This document shows, in pieces, positions 35,231 to 46,540 of a DNA stretch of 64,000 nt. A program made the translations under genes and the position numbers. The first letter of the stretch is position 1; every line of letters starts with the position of its first letter. The notes under the pieces are model-generated. The model worked only from the letters and a program-made list of their open reading frames with translations. It had not been told where the DNA came from and did no database searches. The DNA is from Armigeres subalbatus. Taxonomy: Eukaryota > Arthropoda > Insecta > Diptera > Culicidae. The stretch is taken from positions 51,299,907-51,363,906 of the forward strand of contig NC_085140.1 of NCBI RefSeq assembly GCF_024139115.2, written 5' to 3'.

Positions 35231-36595
35231 CTATTGTGGAGTATTTTTCCTCCGTTTTCGTTAGAGTACGCGATGCATAGGCGATTGGTTTATCCTGGCC
35301 AATAGGACCTTGGGATAATACTGCACCTAAGGCAAAATTAGACGCATCCGTCGTAAGAATGAATCTTCTGTTAAAGTCAGGATATTGCAAAATCTGACTG
35401 CTACTGAGAATATGTTTGCATCTTTCAAAAGCTGAAACAAATTCTTTTGTATGCGTAATTGTTTCGCCTTTACGAAGCTGTTGAGTTAAAGGCTTCGATA
35501 TTTTTGCTAAATCCTTACAGAATTTTCTGTAATACCCAATCACACCGAGAAATCCTCGTAATTCCTTTTCATTCTTGGGTAATGGCCATTCTTGAATTGT
35601 TTTAATCTTATTTGGGTTGGGTTTAACTCCTTCGGGAGTAACCACGTGGCCAAGAAATGCGACTTCTTTGCGTAAGAACTCACACTTATCTAATTGAATT
35701 TTAAAGTTAAACTTTCGCAGTGTTTCCAGTATTTTCTTGAGATTTATTAAATGTTCTTGGAGGCTGGTAGAGTAGATGATAATATCATCCATGTAAACCA
35801 GACACCTGACGCCAATATGCTCCCTGAGGATGTTATCCATCACTCTCTGGAATGTGGCGGGTGCAGTTTTAAGTCCGAAAGGCATTCGAACGAACTCGTA
35901 GTGTCCTCCATCGACACTAAACGCAGTTTTTTCAATATCTTTCTCGTGGACCTCTATCTGATGAAACCCTGAAGCGAGATCTAGGGTTGAAAAATATTGA
36001 CATCTACCCAGTTTATCCAATATGTCTGTAATATTGGGTATCGGATATTTGTCGTCAATGGTTTTTTGGTTGAGCTTGCGATAATCAATCACAAGTCGCC
36101 ATTTCTGTGTACCGGAAGCATCGGTCTTCTTCGGTACGATCCAAATGGGTGACGACCAGGGGCTACTCGACTGTCGAATGATTCCTTGGTCTAGCATCTT
36201 TACGATTTGTCGCTGCACCTCTTCCCTGTGGCAGAATGGGTAGCGATAGTTTTTAGAGTATACTGGAAGATCATCTTTCGTATTGATTCGATGTCTAACA
36301 GCGTTAGAAAAAGTAAGCTTTTCATCGTTATCATGACATACTTCTGGGAATTGCGTCAAGAGGTTGATGAGTTTATCTTTTTCCTCTCCATTCAAATGCT
36401 CTGTTCTCATTTTCTGTTTTATGGTTGGATCTGACTTTCTCTTCTTGCCAATCTTGTTGAGTGACTTGGAAGGAAGTATCTCCTCAAAATTGAGAAGTTC
36501 AGTAAACAAGGCTTCTTTATCGATATCGATATTTGCCTGTTTGTTATCCAGGTTCATCATTGGAAATGTAGCCGTACCGTTTTGAGCACTATATA
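35211..36595 (-). pseudogene. pol: Gypsy pol: reverse transcriptase and start of RNase H
   Basis: The 449-codon frame (35211-36560, open further upstream to the MITE) contains the RT motifs in order: PWSSPIWIVPKK, WRLVIDYRKLNQ, FSTLDLASGFHQI, FVRMPFGLKTAPATFQ, the catalytic LVYMDDIIIYS, and FLGHVVTPEG. These are diagnostic of Ty3/gypsy. An RNase H start, ILTTDASNFALGAVLSQ, follows. The frame is lost by a 1-base change near 35225 (KSFSP then stop). The domain fills the full expected length of a gypsy RT. Confidence 0.92.
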
Positions 36596-36603
36596 CTCCA
36601 GAC

Positions 36604-36781
36604 CAGGGTTCTTATATCAGGGTTCACTCACTTCGACAGTAGATGGGAGAGACTAGCGCGAGGGTGAAAAATTCATTTTCAGTGCAAAACATAAACAAAC
36701 TCGGTGGCTGCCCCATATAAAAATCCAAGATAGCTGAACCATGTAATTGGCATACTGCTACACCTGTTTGTCTTCACCTTG
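36604..36781. mobile_element. hAT-type MITE in gypsy pol
   Basis: This 178-bp insertion starts CAGGGTTC and ends CACCTTG. It is flanked by the exact 8-bp duplication CTCCAGAC (36596-36603 and 36782-36789). An 8-bp duplication with CARGGT ends fits hAT. It interrupts pol between protease and RT. Confidence 0.85.
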
Positions 36782-36789
36782 CTCCAGAC

Positions 36790-37319
36790 GGTATGATTAT
36801 ATTTTCACCAATGGAAATGTCATTTTCAATAAAAAAGTCTCCCTCCGTGGTTCTCACGGGTAGTTGCTTATAAATAATTTCATTCTCATGAAAGTTAATT
36901 TGTTCTTTCATCGAGAATTTTTTACTTAGGGGTATCCTTATGTCATTTATGAGCATTGTGTTGGATGCCGTTTCAATAACAGCACCCATAGATCTCAGTG
37001 ATTCAAAGCCGATGAGGCCATCAAAGAAATCGTGAAACCTGAAAATAAAGAATTTTAGATTTGGTAAACCGTATATGAAATTTGCTAATGGATTTAGAAG
37101 CGTGAATTTGTCGGTCGTATGTGAACCGTTGATATTTTTTACCCTTTTCGGTGGTCCCAATTGAATATATTTTGCCGGGACTAATTCTGGTGCAATATAA
37201 TTTTTGTTGGCTCCCGTATCGATAAGAAATCTGTAAGGTCTAGCAGTTTTCCTTTTGATTTCTAGATACGGAAGAAAGTTGTTGGTTATTCCTCTTCCGG
37301 TTTGTTCGTAGCTTCGCAA
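36790..37319 (-). pseudogene. pol: Gypsy pol: aspartic protease
   Basis: The frame overlaps the end of gag by 34 bases in a different frame. The catalytic motif FLIDTGANKNYI is present about 30 residues in, and a flap-like region follows. The protease would cut Gag and Pol. The frame is open until it runs into a 178-bp MITE at 36781, which brings stop codons and separates protease from RT. Confidence 0.8.
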
Positions 37320-38499
37320 AAATTTAGCTCTTCTTGCGGTTCATCTGCTGGATCTGTTGCTGTAACATCACTATTATCTTCCTCATAGAGGTATTCGGCA
37401 TATGGAAAATCTTCATGAATATTGACTTGATTTGGTCTTCTATAAGGAACGACTTGGTTTGAGAAATTTTGTTTGACTTGACCTGACGGATCGGGTTTAA
37501 TATACGGCAGGGCCGGTCGAGATGGGCCCGGTAAAGCATGATTTACTGGCTTCGGTAAGTATGGCATAAAAGGTCTTTGCTGATTAAACTGATTAGGAAC
37601 AAATGATTTATTTTGTTGTGTTTGAATAAAGTTAGGCCTGTATGGCACTGCAGGCATAAATCCATACGGTCTTGGAATGTTATTATTTATATTTGGCGGA
37701 GGTTTTTTCAAAACATCAACTTGCTTTCTTTCTCGTCTTCTACGTAGCGCTGTTTCGTGCTCTGAAGCAACATTGTAAGCATCAGCGAGAGACTGAGGGC
37801 GGGTTGATCTGGTTAGATCGGAAGTTACGTCGTGGAGACCGTCGATAAACGCGTTAATCATGAGGGTGTCATAAGTACCCATGATTGCCTTTGCCTCTAT
37901 AGGTGTATTGTTCAACAAGATTTTTGCGTTGATCTCTGTTAAAAGCGATCTGCAATTTTGATAAAATTCCAATACACTTTGGGCACCTTGTTTTAAATTT
38001 GTCATCCTCGATACAAGGATTGATAAATTAGTTTTATCTCCAAAATATTCAATGAGTGTTGATTTAATTTTGTTCCATGCTAGAGGTGTATGATTCGCAG
38101 ATAAGGCATCATTTGCCTTGTCCTTGATTTTATCTCTTATTACCCCTAACCAAATGGGTACAAGACGAGCATGTTCGTTTTGAGCTACACACGCCTTGGT
38201 CTCGTTAAGTTTTTCCTCAACAGAATCAATCCATCTAGGAAGATTCTGTGGCTTCCCGTCAAACTCTGGAACTAAACGAATTAAATCCGGAATTCGGTAA
38301 AGGTTGTATTATTGGCTTGCACTTCAGGAACTGCTTGTGCAGATGCCGAAGTGGATGCTCTAGGAGTTGCCGCCAAAGCTTGCAAAGCAGCGATTTGACC
38401 TGCTGCTTCTTCGGCTTGTCGACTTTGCCTTTCGACAATGTTCACTAATTCTTCGATCTGCTGTTGCAGATCGCTAACTGACATAGCTCTTGTTGTCAT
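37286..38499 (-). pseudogene. gag: Gypsy gag, one frameshift
   Basis: Gag forms the capsid of retrotransposon particles. The chosen start is the ATG at 38499 (MTTRAMSVSDLQQQ), which follows an untranslated leader. A coiled-coil-like stretch (LQQQIEELVNIVERQ) is followed by an alanine-rich region. A 1-base shift near 38290 separates this from the main frame, which is open from 38290 to 37286. The main frame carries the capsid-like part, an RRRRERK basic run and a long proline/asparagine-rich tail. No CCHC zinc knuckle is visible, which is common in this group. The frame ends 34 bases inside the next one, suggesting pol expression by ribosomal frameshifting. Confidence 0.75.
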
Positions 38500-38871
38500 T
38501 TTTCTTAAAACTACACTTGCACTATCCACTCGCACTGATCACTTCTTATAGCTAATATTAGTAGTGAAAAATAATAAAATGTTATGGTGAATAGTCACAC
38601 CAGAGAGAAATGATAGACAGATAGTGGGAATGATAGCAAATTTTGAAGGGACTTACCACAAATCAGTTGGTATTTCACCAACGATGCTGTAGAGCGGGTA
38701 GGCCGGTAGATCCGATGAGGGTCTGAGCACGAGTCCCAGTGCTTGATGAATCTTCCTGATCGGGGAACACTTTGAGATTCATAAAACCGGCGAAATTTCA
38801 ATTTGCACAATTTCGGTTCACTCGCGGAGCGCCTTTTTCGATTTTCGGTTTCACTACACTTTAACGGACCG

Positions 38872-41800
38872 CACACTGTTTCCTTTTTGGGAAAACGTGA
38901 TCGAAATTAAATAGACCAATAATAAAACATTTTAGGCCTATGGTTTCTTCGGCAAAGTTTTTCCATTGATTATTCTTGATTTTTTGAATGTATCTATTTT
39001 GTGATTAATCCCCCTAAAAGTGAGAAACGAAATTTATTTTTTTTATTATCCATTTTAAAAATTCGCTTTGTTTAGCAATGTTGTAGAGAATCTCATTAGA
39101 AAAAATGTTGCTGAAGACACTATAGGTCTATCTTTCAATTTTAATGGTCAAAATTGATTTTTAAATTAAATCGCACTAAAAATCACTTTTCTTTGAATAA
39201 CTTTTTCAATCAATTTTCTACAATTTTCGTATATTCTACAACTTTGATCGCCATGAAAAAATACACGTTTTGCTATAAAAACATAATTTTTATCTCTTAT
39301 ATGTGAAGAGATATTCAAGATTTTCTAACAAAAAGTGCCCTTTTTCTGTACAAAAAATCTACTAAACTTGCAAAATCTTGCAAACGAAACCACCTCCACA
39401 TGAAACTATGAAGTAAACACTAATGCATCGAGGGAAAGCCGTTTGTCGCTCGCTGTCCCTTCCATGTTAAAACCTGTGATTAAAAAAATGTGCCATATAC
39501 TTTATGTTCCACGAAAATCTTTTTTTTTTCGCGGATATGTCACATAAACATCATATTTGTTCGATAATTCTATCATTTTTCATATCTTTTTTATGTGGAT
39601 CGTTTATGTGGTCCGATGTGCCTTATAAATAACAGTTACTTATTCTTCAATCATATTTGCACATTGTACATATAGTGCTTATTATCCAAGTAATCCTCGC
39701 CTAATTCCTTTACGTAGTAACCAAATTTTTGAAAATATCAAAGTAGCCTTTATCTGATTGTAGCCGAGATTCAGAGTGTTTAACCAGTATTTTTTTTCTG
39801 CGCGACACAACACAAAAGTTAATTTCGTAAGCCAACGCTATGTTTTAGATAAGGCAGTAGTGAACAGAATTTTTTAATGTGACTAAATTTCCTGTGTATA
39901 TGGTGAAAAAAAAACGTTTGAAACAATTTCGAAACATGACATCAACAAGTAAGTTTCATTACCTATCTAAATAATAGATATTAGATGTAGATTTGAACCT
40001 GCAGGTGAACTCAAGTACCACGATTTATTCCGAGTATGGAAATGTGTTGAAGGAAACATGAAGGTAAAAGCCGATTATCTCGCTCTGGAGATAATGAATC
40101 ATTTCAGTTTTGATGAAGCTGGAGATGTACGGTCAGAGATTTTGAAATGCTCTTTAAACTTAAGCAAATATTTTAAGAAGCTATGGAAGAAGTATTCGCG
40201 CGTAGAGGCTGAAGTATTGAAGTTGAAGTATTTTGATCAATATTTCGAATTGCCGCAATCCGTACTCACCCTACTTCCTTCGACTTCTAAAGGAGTTAGA
40301 GGTAGGAAAAAGCTTGCCTTCAGTGAAAGTTCAGACTGCGTTAAAAGAAGGAAAACATCAGAAATAAGATCCAAGCACAACGCAGATGAATTATCATTTG
40401 CGACTTCAATGAAGCTACATGAAGAAGGTAGGAGGGTTGAGGCATCAATTTTGAACATCTGCACGCAGAGTAATCCGTCTCAAGCAACACACATGTTGAA
40501 ATCATTGAAATGTGTCGCACAATCACTATGCGTTTCTTACACTCCAGACGAAGCTTTGGCGTTAGTTTGTGATGCTCAGCTCACAGTATCGCAATATAAC
40601 AAGATGCGGCTAGGAGCTAAGATGCGGAATGCTAACTTATATCCGGCATACAAGAAAGTATTAGAAGCAAAAATAGATGTTATCCTGATAAGCAGTCGTT
40701 AACTATAGGCGAGACAAACATAGAAATAAAACTGCAAGCACTTCTTGACCATACGGTTGAACGAATTATGTTGACGACCAAAGATATTATACCTAACTTT
40801 TCAGATGAAGAATTGTTGAATTTGGTGTGTACGGTTAAGTACGGGTATGATGGCAGTGGTGACCATGCAGTATATAAGCAGAAATTTACAAATGATGATG
40901 GTGCTGCAACCGACAGCCAAATTTTTGCAACATCCATTGTCCCAATCAGCATTGTTGCTAATAGTTTTTCTAAACTCACGGCCTTCATCTACGAGGTTTT
41001 GCAGGCCGTTACATTTAGTATTTGCTAAAGAGACTGCAGCACTTATCAATGCCGAACAAGCTTCTTTGGATAGCCAAATTGCGCAGCTACAACCCTCGAA
41101 ATTCCAGTGTTTTGGCCGTTCCGTACTCGTTAAGTATAACATGCTCATGACAATGGTTGACGGGAAAATATGCAATACCATAACGTCAACTTCATCGCAA
41201 TGCTGCTACATTTGTGGCGCATCTCCGTCGCAAATGAATGATTTGAATGCAGTGTTGAAACGGAATGAAAATGAAGGAACCTTCCAGTTTGGTTTGTCGG
41301 TGCTTCATGCGTATATTCGGTTTTTCGAGTACTTTTTGCACTTGGCTTATCGTCTGGATATAAAGAAATGGCAAGCAAGAACAGCAGAACACAAGAAAAC
41401 TGTATCGGAGAGGAAAACCATCATCCAATCGAAATTTAAAAAGGAAATGGGATTGATCGTCGACAAGCCTCGTTCTGGTGGATGCGGCAATAGCAACGAC
41501 GGCAATACTGCCAGGCGCTTTTTTAAAAATTGGGAGCAATCTGCACAGATCACAGAAATCAAACCTGAAGCAATATATCGATGTAAAATTATCCTTGAGA
41601 CAATGGCTTCTGGTAATTTTCGACCACTCATGTTTGAGTTATTTTATGAACTGTTTTGTACTCGTTTCAGGTTGTAAAATTGATTCCGAAAAGTTTGAAG
41701 AATATGCCTTGCAAACTGCTCATATTCTCGTCGATCAATACGGATGGTACCCAATGCCAGCATCTGTGCATAAAATACTGGTTCATGGTGCAAAAGTAAT

Positions 41801-42868
41801 TTCTTCTTTCCTTGTTCCTATTGGTCAACTAACGGAAGAGGCGTTAGAATCGCGAAATAAGGACATCAGAAACTACAGAGAAGATCATACCAGGAAGTTT
41901 TCAAGGGTGCAAACAAACACAGACCTCATACACCGGCTTTTAGAGACATCTGATCCATTGATCACGTCAATTCGAGGATTTCCGAAGAAAAAAGCATCTC
42001 TTTTGTCGGAAGATGCGAAAAAACTTTTGGTTTTATTTGATGATAGTACGAGAGAAGAAAGCGACAGCGACTGTAGTGATGATTAACTTTTTAGTATTAT
42101 AACATGATTTTTTAATTGTGTAATTTAATAGTGAAATACCAAAATATGGAAATATAATAATAAAAACAATTTCTATATATTTTACAAACCTTGAACGACC
42201 CCGAACAAGAAACAGCTCAATTGAACTAGTAAAAAATTGGTTCCGTTAATCTGGTGATAAACTGATTACGTTCATAGTTTTAACATGGAAGGGACAACGA
42301 GCGACAAATGATTTTCCCATGATTCGTTAGTGTTTACTTCATAGTTTCACGTGGAGGTGGTTTCGTTTGCAAGAATTTGCAAGTTTAGTAGATTTTTTGT
42401 AGTTCACTTTTTGTTAGAAAATACTGAATATCTCTTCACATATAAGAGATAAAAAATATGTTTTTATAGCAAAACATGTATTTTTTCATGGCGATCAAAA
42501 TTGTAGAACATACGAAAATTGTAGAAAATTGATTGAAACCGTTATTCAAACAAAACTGGTTTTCAGCTGGTTTTGATTTAAACATCAATTTGGACCATTA
42601 CAATTGCAAGATAGACCTATAGTGTCTTCAGCAACATTTTTTCTAATAAGATTCTCTACAACATTGCTAAACAAAATGAATTTTTTAAATTGATAATAAT
42701 TTTTTTTTTTGTTTCTCACTTCTAGGGGGATTAATCACAAAATAGATACATCCAAAAAATCAAGAATATTCAACGGAAAAACTTTGCTAAAGAAACTACA
42801 GGTCTAAAATGCTTTTTTCTAGGTCAAAATAATTTCGATCACGTTTTTCCTTGAAAGGAAACAGTGTG
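38872..42868 (+). mobile_element. Transib transposon (RAG1-related), 3997 bp
   Basis: The element begins CACACTGTTTCC and ends GGAAACAGTGTG, flanked by the exact 5-bp duplication GACCG (38867-38871 and 42869-42873). Transib elements have CACNNTG-like ends related to the RAG recombination heptamer and 5-bp GC-rich duplications. TIRs are unusually long, about 600 bp (38872-39474 and 42275-42868). Between them is one transposase gene in three exons. It is inserted in the 5' leader of the gypsy element, so it is younger than that insertion. Confidence 0.88.
39900..42086 (+). pseudogene. Transib transposase (RAG1 core-like), two frameshifts
   Basis: Exon 1 is 39900-39948 (ATG, MVKKKRLKQFRN), followed by an intron of 56 bp (GTAAGT to CTGCAG). 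Exon 2 runs 40005-41612 and exon 3 runs 41671-42086, separated by an intron of 58 bp (GTAATT to TTTCAG). Splicing keeps the frame at both junctions. Key motifs: GYDGSGDHAVYKQ (first catalytic Asp), MVDGKICN (second Asp), CYICGA (zinc cysteines), FGLSVLHAYIRFFEYF, NSNDGNTARRFF (like RAG1 GNFARKL), HKILVHG, and IGQLTEEALESRNKDIR with the catalytic Glu. The acidic tail ends DSDCSDD. Two single-base shifts (near 40670 and 40960) disrupt exon 2, so this copy is inactive unless they are sequencing errors. Confidence in the family is high. Confidence 0.88.
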
Positions 42869-42901
42869 GACCGTTCACTCCCCCCTAACTCGACTGCGCC
42901 A

Positions 42902-43239
42902 ATTACATTTAGGGACTTCGGGAGAGGTTTTTTAAAAAATACAAAACGCGACGTGCACACGGGTACGGGTAAAACTAGAATGTGGTAATTTTATTTTCGA
43001 ATGGTTTACAGAGGCCTGACTTGCTAACTGAAATGTGCTGACTTATCTACAGACCGGACGCGTGTTGCTGATGTGGAATTCCGCGAAGTACTTTGATCCG
43101 CTGCTCCAATTCCTGTAATCTGTCCGATGCATGTTGCAGTTGTTCTTGTTGTTGTCGTTGTTCGTGTTGGTTTATTGGTGAGCTAGATGTTTCGGCGATT
43201 TCCGTCGAAGTGTTTTCAGTTGAATTAGGGTTTGTAACT
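42902..43239 (-). repeat. Gypsy 5' LTR
   Basis: This 338-bp copy is followed on the minus strand directly by TGGCGCAGTCGAG. TATATATATAT lies on the outside. Confidence 0.9.
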
Positions 43240-43764
43240 TATATATATATATCAATCAATCATTTTTGGTATCATAACTATATCAATCACAAAGAGAGAT
43301 CCTCTTGGAAACATCATATTTGTCGTGATATGACCACTGTCTTTCAGTGGAGTGAATGGTTTGCAGATAAACCATGATCACCATGCCAATTTTGTTGCTA
43401 TAGCAGACATTCTATCTGTCACTATTACTCTATTCCAGAACCAAATTACTTGCCTTGCTTAATACCGATAATATTTAATTTTCGCACGACTGCTATTACG
43501 ACAGACTATGAAGAATTGTTAGGATTTGAGGCTAGGTCAATTTGACCTATCATTAGACTTGGAAGAACCTAAACATGTTCACCTCATAAAGGGATCAAGT
43601 TCCCCCTATATGGGGATCAAGTCAGTCGCAGTCGCATTTCCTCCTATATGGGGATCAAGGCAGTCGCAGTCGGATCAAGTCAGGGAGTCGCCTACACTAG
43701 ATGAGGTTATGAAAGCTGTTAAAGAGCAGATTGAGACCGCTTGAAGAGTCCTTCGTCGGCGAAT

Positions 43765-44491
43765 ACTAAGCAGGTTTTCGTGAGGGCCGATCAACGACGG
43801 ATCAAATGTTTTCCCTGAGACAAATCCTTGATAAATTCCGGGAGTACAACTTGCAGACACATCATCTGTTTATTGATTTCAAGGCGGCGTACGATTCAGT
43901 GAAACGGAATGAATTATGGCAAATTATGCTTGAACATGGTTTTCCTGCGAAACTGATGCGGCTGATTCATATAACGTTGGACGGATCGAAATCAAGTGTA
44001 AGGGTTGCGGATAAAATATAGACGCCATTTGTTACCTTAGATGGATTAAAGCAGGGTGATGCACTCTCAAATCTACTGTTCAATATAGCGCTCGAAGGAG
44101 CGATTAGGAGAGCTGGTGTGCAAAGAAGCGGTACCATTATTACAAGATCGCATATGCTCCTGAGTTTCGCGGACGATATCGATATTATCGGAATTGATCG
44201 CCGTGCCGTGGAAGAGGCTTTTGTGCCTTTTAAGAGGGAGACAGCGAGGATTGGACTCACGATCAATACCAGCAAAACGAAATATATGGTCGCTGGCAAT
44301 CAACGTGGATTCATTACTGGTGGTGGTAGCGAAATGGTGCTTGATGGTGAAAAGTTTGAAGTGGTAGAAAAATGTGTGTATCTTGGAACATTAGTAACAT
44401 GCGATAATGACGTTACCCGCGAGGTGAAAAGGCGTATTGCAGCTGCAAATAGGGCTTATTACGGACTTCGTAACCAGCTTAAGCCCCGTAG
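43765..44491 (+). pseudogene. RTE-like LINE reverse transcriptase, first part
   Basis: Frames read GFREGRSTTDQMFSLRQIL, then HHLFIDFKAAYDSVKR with a catalytic Asp. After an in-frame TAG at about 44019 come LDGLKQGDALSNLLFNIALE, LLSFADDIDIIG with the catalytic FADD, and INTSKTKYMV. These are RT motifs 2-7 of a non-LTR element, close to the RTE type often annotated as endonuclease-reverse transcriptase. The sequence is broken by the stop and by a composite insertion at 44492. It continues at 46028. Confidence 0.85.
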
Positions 44492-45035
44492 CTTGAGCTT
44501 GAGCTTGATTGACTGCTCGTAGTTGCTACTCCATTATGACCAGATCAGCTGTTCTTGCACAGGGAACCAACAGATGTTTGCTTGGGACTAGCACACATCT
44601 TCAATGTACAAGTACTGGTGATCTCATTTGTTAGGTCATACTGGCGCCTGCCACGTCAGAATGCAAGTCAATGTAGGGAAGGGGAGGAAATGATGATGCA
44701 ATCACTCGCCCACTGCAAGCCGAATATACCTCTGCACTTGCCACGAGTTCATGCGGAATTTGTTGGAATTTCTGGGTTAGGTTGGAAAGGCAGAGGTTCG
44801 TCTTGGTTAACGAGCTGCCAATGTGATAGATAGGAGAAGGTAACTGATGGAATTTCTAATTGGATGTAGGAAACGAGCTCTATAGTTCATTTCCAATTCT
44901 AGCAGATTACTGTTAGAATACTCAAGTTGAAGGTATAGGAATAAAAATGGAAACGGTATGAAAGTCCATTTCCAGTTCTAGCGATTGCTAGAACATGAGA
45001 AATATAGAAGAAGATACAAAGTAGGAGAATGGAAC

Positions 45036-45106
45036 GGACCTGGGATTGAACCCACGACCTCCTGCGTATGAGGCAGAAGCAGTAGCCATATGACTACCAC
45101 GCCCGC
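45036..45106 (-). other. tRNA-like block with pol III boxes
   Basis: On the minus strand GTGGTAGTCATATGG resembles an A box and GGTTCAATCCC is a B box. CTCATAC lies at the anticodon position (CAU, Met-like). The acceptor ends do not pair, so it is not a working tRNA gene; it is a tRNA-derived promoter of a SINE. Confidence 0.65.
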
Positions 45107-46027
45107 CTCGAAACAAGAGAGATCACGCACAGAACTGATAAATTTTATTACCGGCCGCGCAATGCAGATCACAATAATTCGTCCGACCGCGCGATCGTTC
45201 TGCTGTCCGAAACATGAAAGATCACGCACAGAACTGATTAATTTTATTACCGGCCGCGCAATGCAGATCACAATAATTCGTCCGACCGCGCGATCGTTCT
45301 GCTGTCCGAAACATGAGAGATCACGCACAGAACTGATTAATTTTATTACCGGCCGCGCAATGCAGATCACAATAATTCGTCCGACCGCGCGATCGTTCTG
45401 CGGTCCGAAACAAGAGAGATCACGCACAGAACTGATTAATTTTATTACCGGCCGCGCAATGCAGAACACAATAATTCGTCCGACCGCGCGATCGTTCTGC
45501 TGTCCGAAACAAGAGAGATCACGCACAGAACTGATTAATTTTATTACCGGCCGCGCAATGCAGATCACAATAATTCGTCCGACCGCGCGATCGTTCTGCG
45601 GTCCGAAACAAGAGAGATCACGTACGGAACTGATAAATTTTATTACCGGCCGCGCAATGCAGATCACAATAATTCGTCCGACCGCGCGATCGTTCTGCGG
45701 TCCGAAACAAGAGAGATCACGCACAGAACTGATTAATTTTATTACCGGCCGTGCAATGCAGATCACAATAATTCGTCCGACCGCGCGATCGTTCTGCTGT
45801 CCGAAACAAGAGAGATCACGCACAGAACTGATTAATTTTATTACCGGTCGCGAAATGCAGATCACAATAATTCGTCCAACCGCGCGATCGTTCTGCGGTC
45901 CGAAACAAGAGAGATCACGCACAGAACTGATTAATTTTATTACCGGCCGCGCAATGCAGATCACAATAATTCGTCCGACCGCGCGATCGTTCTGCTGTCC
46001 GAAACATGAGAGATCACGCACAGAACT
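45104..46027. repeat. Minisatellite, nine copies of a 99-bp unit
   Basis: ATTTTATTACCGGCCGCGCA recurs every 99 bases from 45131 to 45923, with a partial copy at 46022. Copies differ at few positions (for example CTGCTGTCC or CTGCGGTCC). Because 99 is divisible by three, frames of more than 300 codons are open on both strands (45090-46058 plus, 44978-46021 minus). These are rejected as genes. Confidence 0.95.
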
Positions 46028-46540
46028 CTTCGTAATCAGCTTAAGCCCCGTAGTCTAAAAATGAAAACAAAACTCGCGCTGTATATTACTCTGATTTTCC
46101 CGGTGGCGTTATACGGCCCTGAAACATGGACGTTAAAGGAGGCTGATCGGAGTGCTTTCGGAGTGTTTGAGCGTAAGGTGCTGCGGACAAAACTTGGCGG
46201 TAAACAGAAAAACGGTATTTGGCGGCGTCGCATGAACTTCGAATTGTACAAGGTGTATAAAGGGCTGGATATTATTAAGCTTATACAACACACCAGACTA
46301 CGGTGGGCTGATCACGTTGTTCGTATGCCGGAAGATCGTCAAGCGAAGATAATATTTAGTAGAGAACCCGGAAGTGGCCGCAGGCTTCGTGGAAGGCCGC
46401 GTACACGATGGCTTTTTGCAGTTGAAGAGGACCTGAGGGCACTCAATGATCAGGACGACTGGAAGTGAGTGGCCCAGGATCGAGTTCAGTGGAGAAAGAT
46501 TCTCCATTCGGCGTAGGTTCATCGAAGAGCTGTAGTCTAT
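46028..46540 (+). pseudogene. RTE-like LINE, C-terminal part
   Basis: It resumes with NQLKPRSLKMKTKLALY and continues ALYGPETWTLKEADRSAFG, FERKVLRTKLGG, RRRMNFELY, TRLRWADHVVRMPED, and GRPRTRWLFAVEEDLR. This is the typical C-terminal region of RTE-related LINEs, with the YG-ETW and LRW-GHV-RM signatures. The frame from 46061 to 46468 is open, and remnants (AQDRVQWRKILHSA) continue past its stop. Confidence 0.85.

Larger units (their letters stand above)
25570..43239 (-). mobile_element. Ty3/gypsy env-bearing LTR retrotransposon with nested insertions
   Basis: Two 338-bp LTRs (25570-25907 and 42902-43239) differ at about eight positions. On the minus strand they begin AGTTA and end GTAAT. The minus strand right after the 5' LTR reads TGGCGCAGTCGAG, a tRNA-Ser-type primer-binding site as in 17.6/297-like elements. 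Before the 3' LTR lies the purine tract AAGGGGGGGAGT. Gag, protease, RT, RNase H, integrase and env pieces follow in gypsy order. Subtracting six later insertions leaves about 7.4 kb, a normal size for this group. Stops, frameshifts and insertions make the copy defective. Confidence 0.9.
25083..43675. mobile_element. GATCCC-rich element, split by the gypsy insertion
   Basis: The left part (25083-25569) begins AGGGGAAACTGGACACAAATG and repeats ACACTTGATCCC four times. The right part (43240-43675) ends with repeated CCTATATGGGGATCAAG blocks, that is, CTTGATCCCC in inverted orientation. The ends look like degenerate inverted subterminal repeats, but the exact border and duplication are unclear. 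The LINE flanks it on both sides. Confidence 0.45.
44492..46027 (-). mobile_element. Composite SINE-like unit: 99-bp monomers, tRNA-like part, LINE-type tail
   Basis: A 26-bp duplication starting CTTCGTAA (44466-44491 and 46028-46053, one mismatch) flanks the unit. On the minus strand the order is about nine 99-bp monomers, a tRNA-related block, unique sequence, then a 3' region ending CAATCAAGCTCAAGCTCAAG. The 3' region matches the tail of the unit ending at 32676, so both were probably copied by the same LINE machinery. No coding function is expected. Confidence 0.7.

Noticed and set aside
45036..45106. Candidate tRNA-Met gene
   Set aside because: The A and B boxes are present, but the acceptor stem does not pair and it sits inside a SINE-like unit.
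45104..46027. CRISPR-like array
   Set aside because: The repeats are contiguous 99-bp units without spacers, in an animal genome.
44978..46058. Long open frames of more than 320 codons on both strands
   Set aside because: They follow from a 99-bp tandem repeat whose length is divisible by three; neither strand shows codon bias or a domain.
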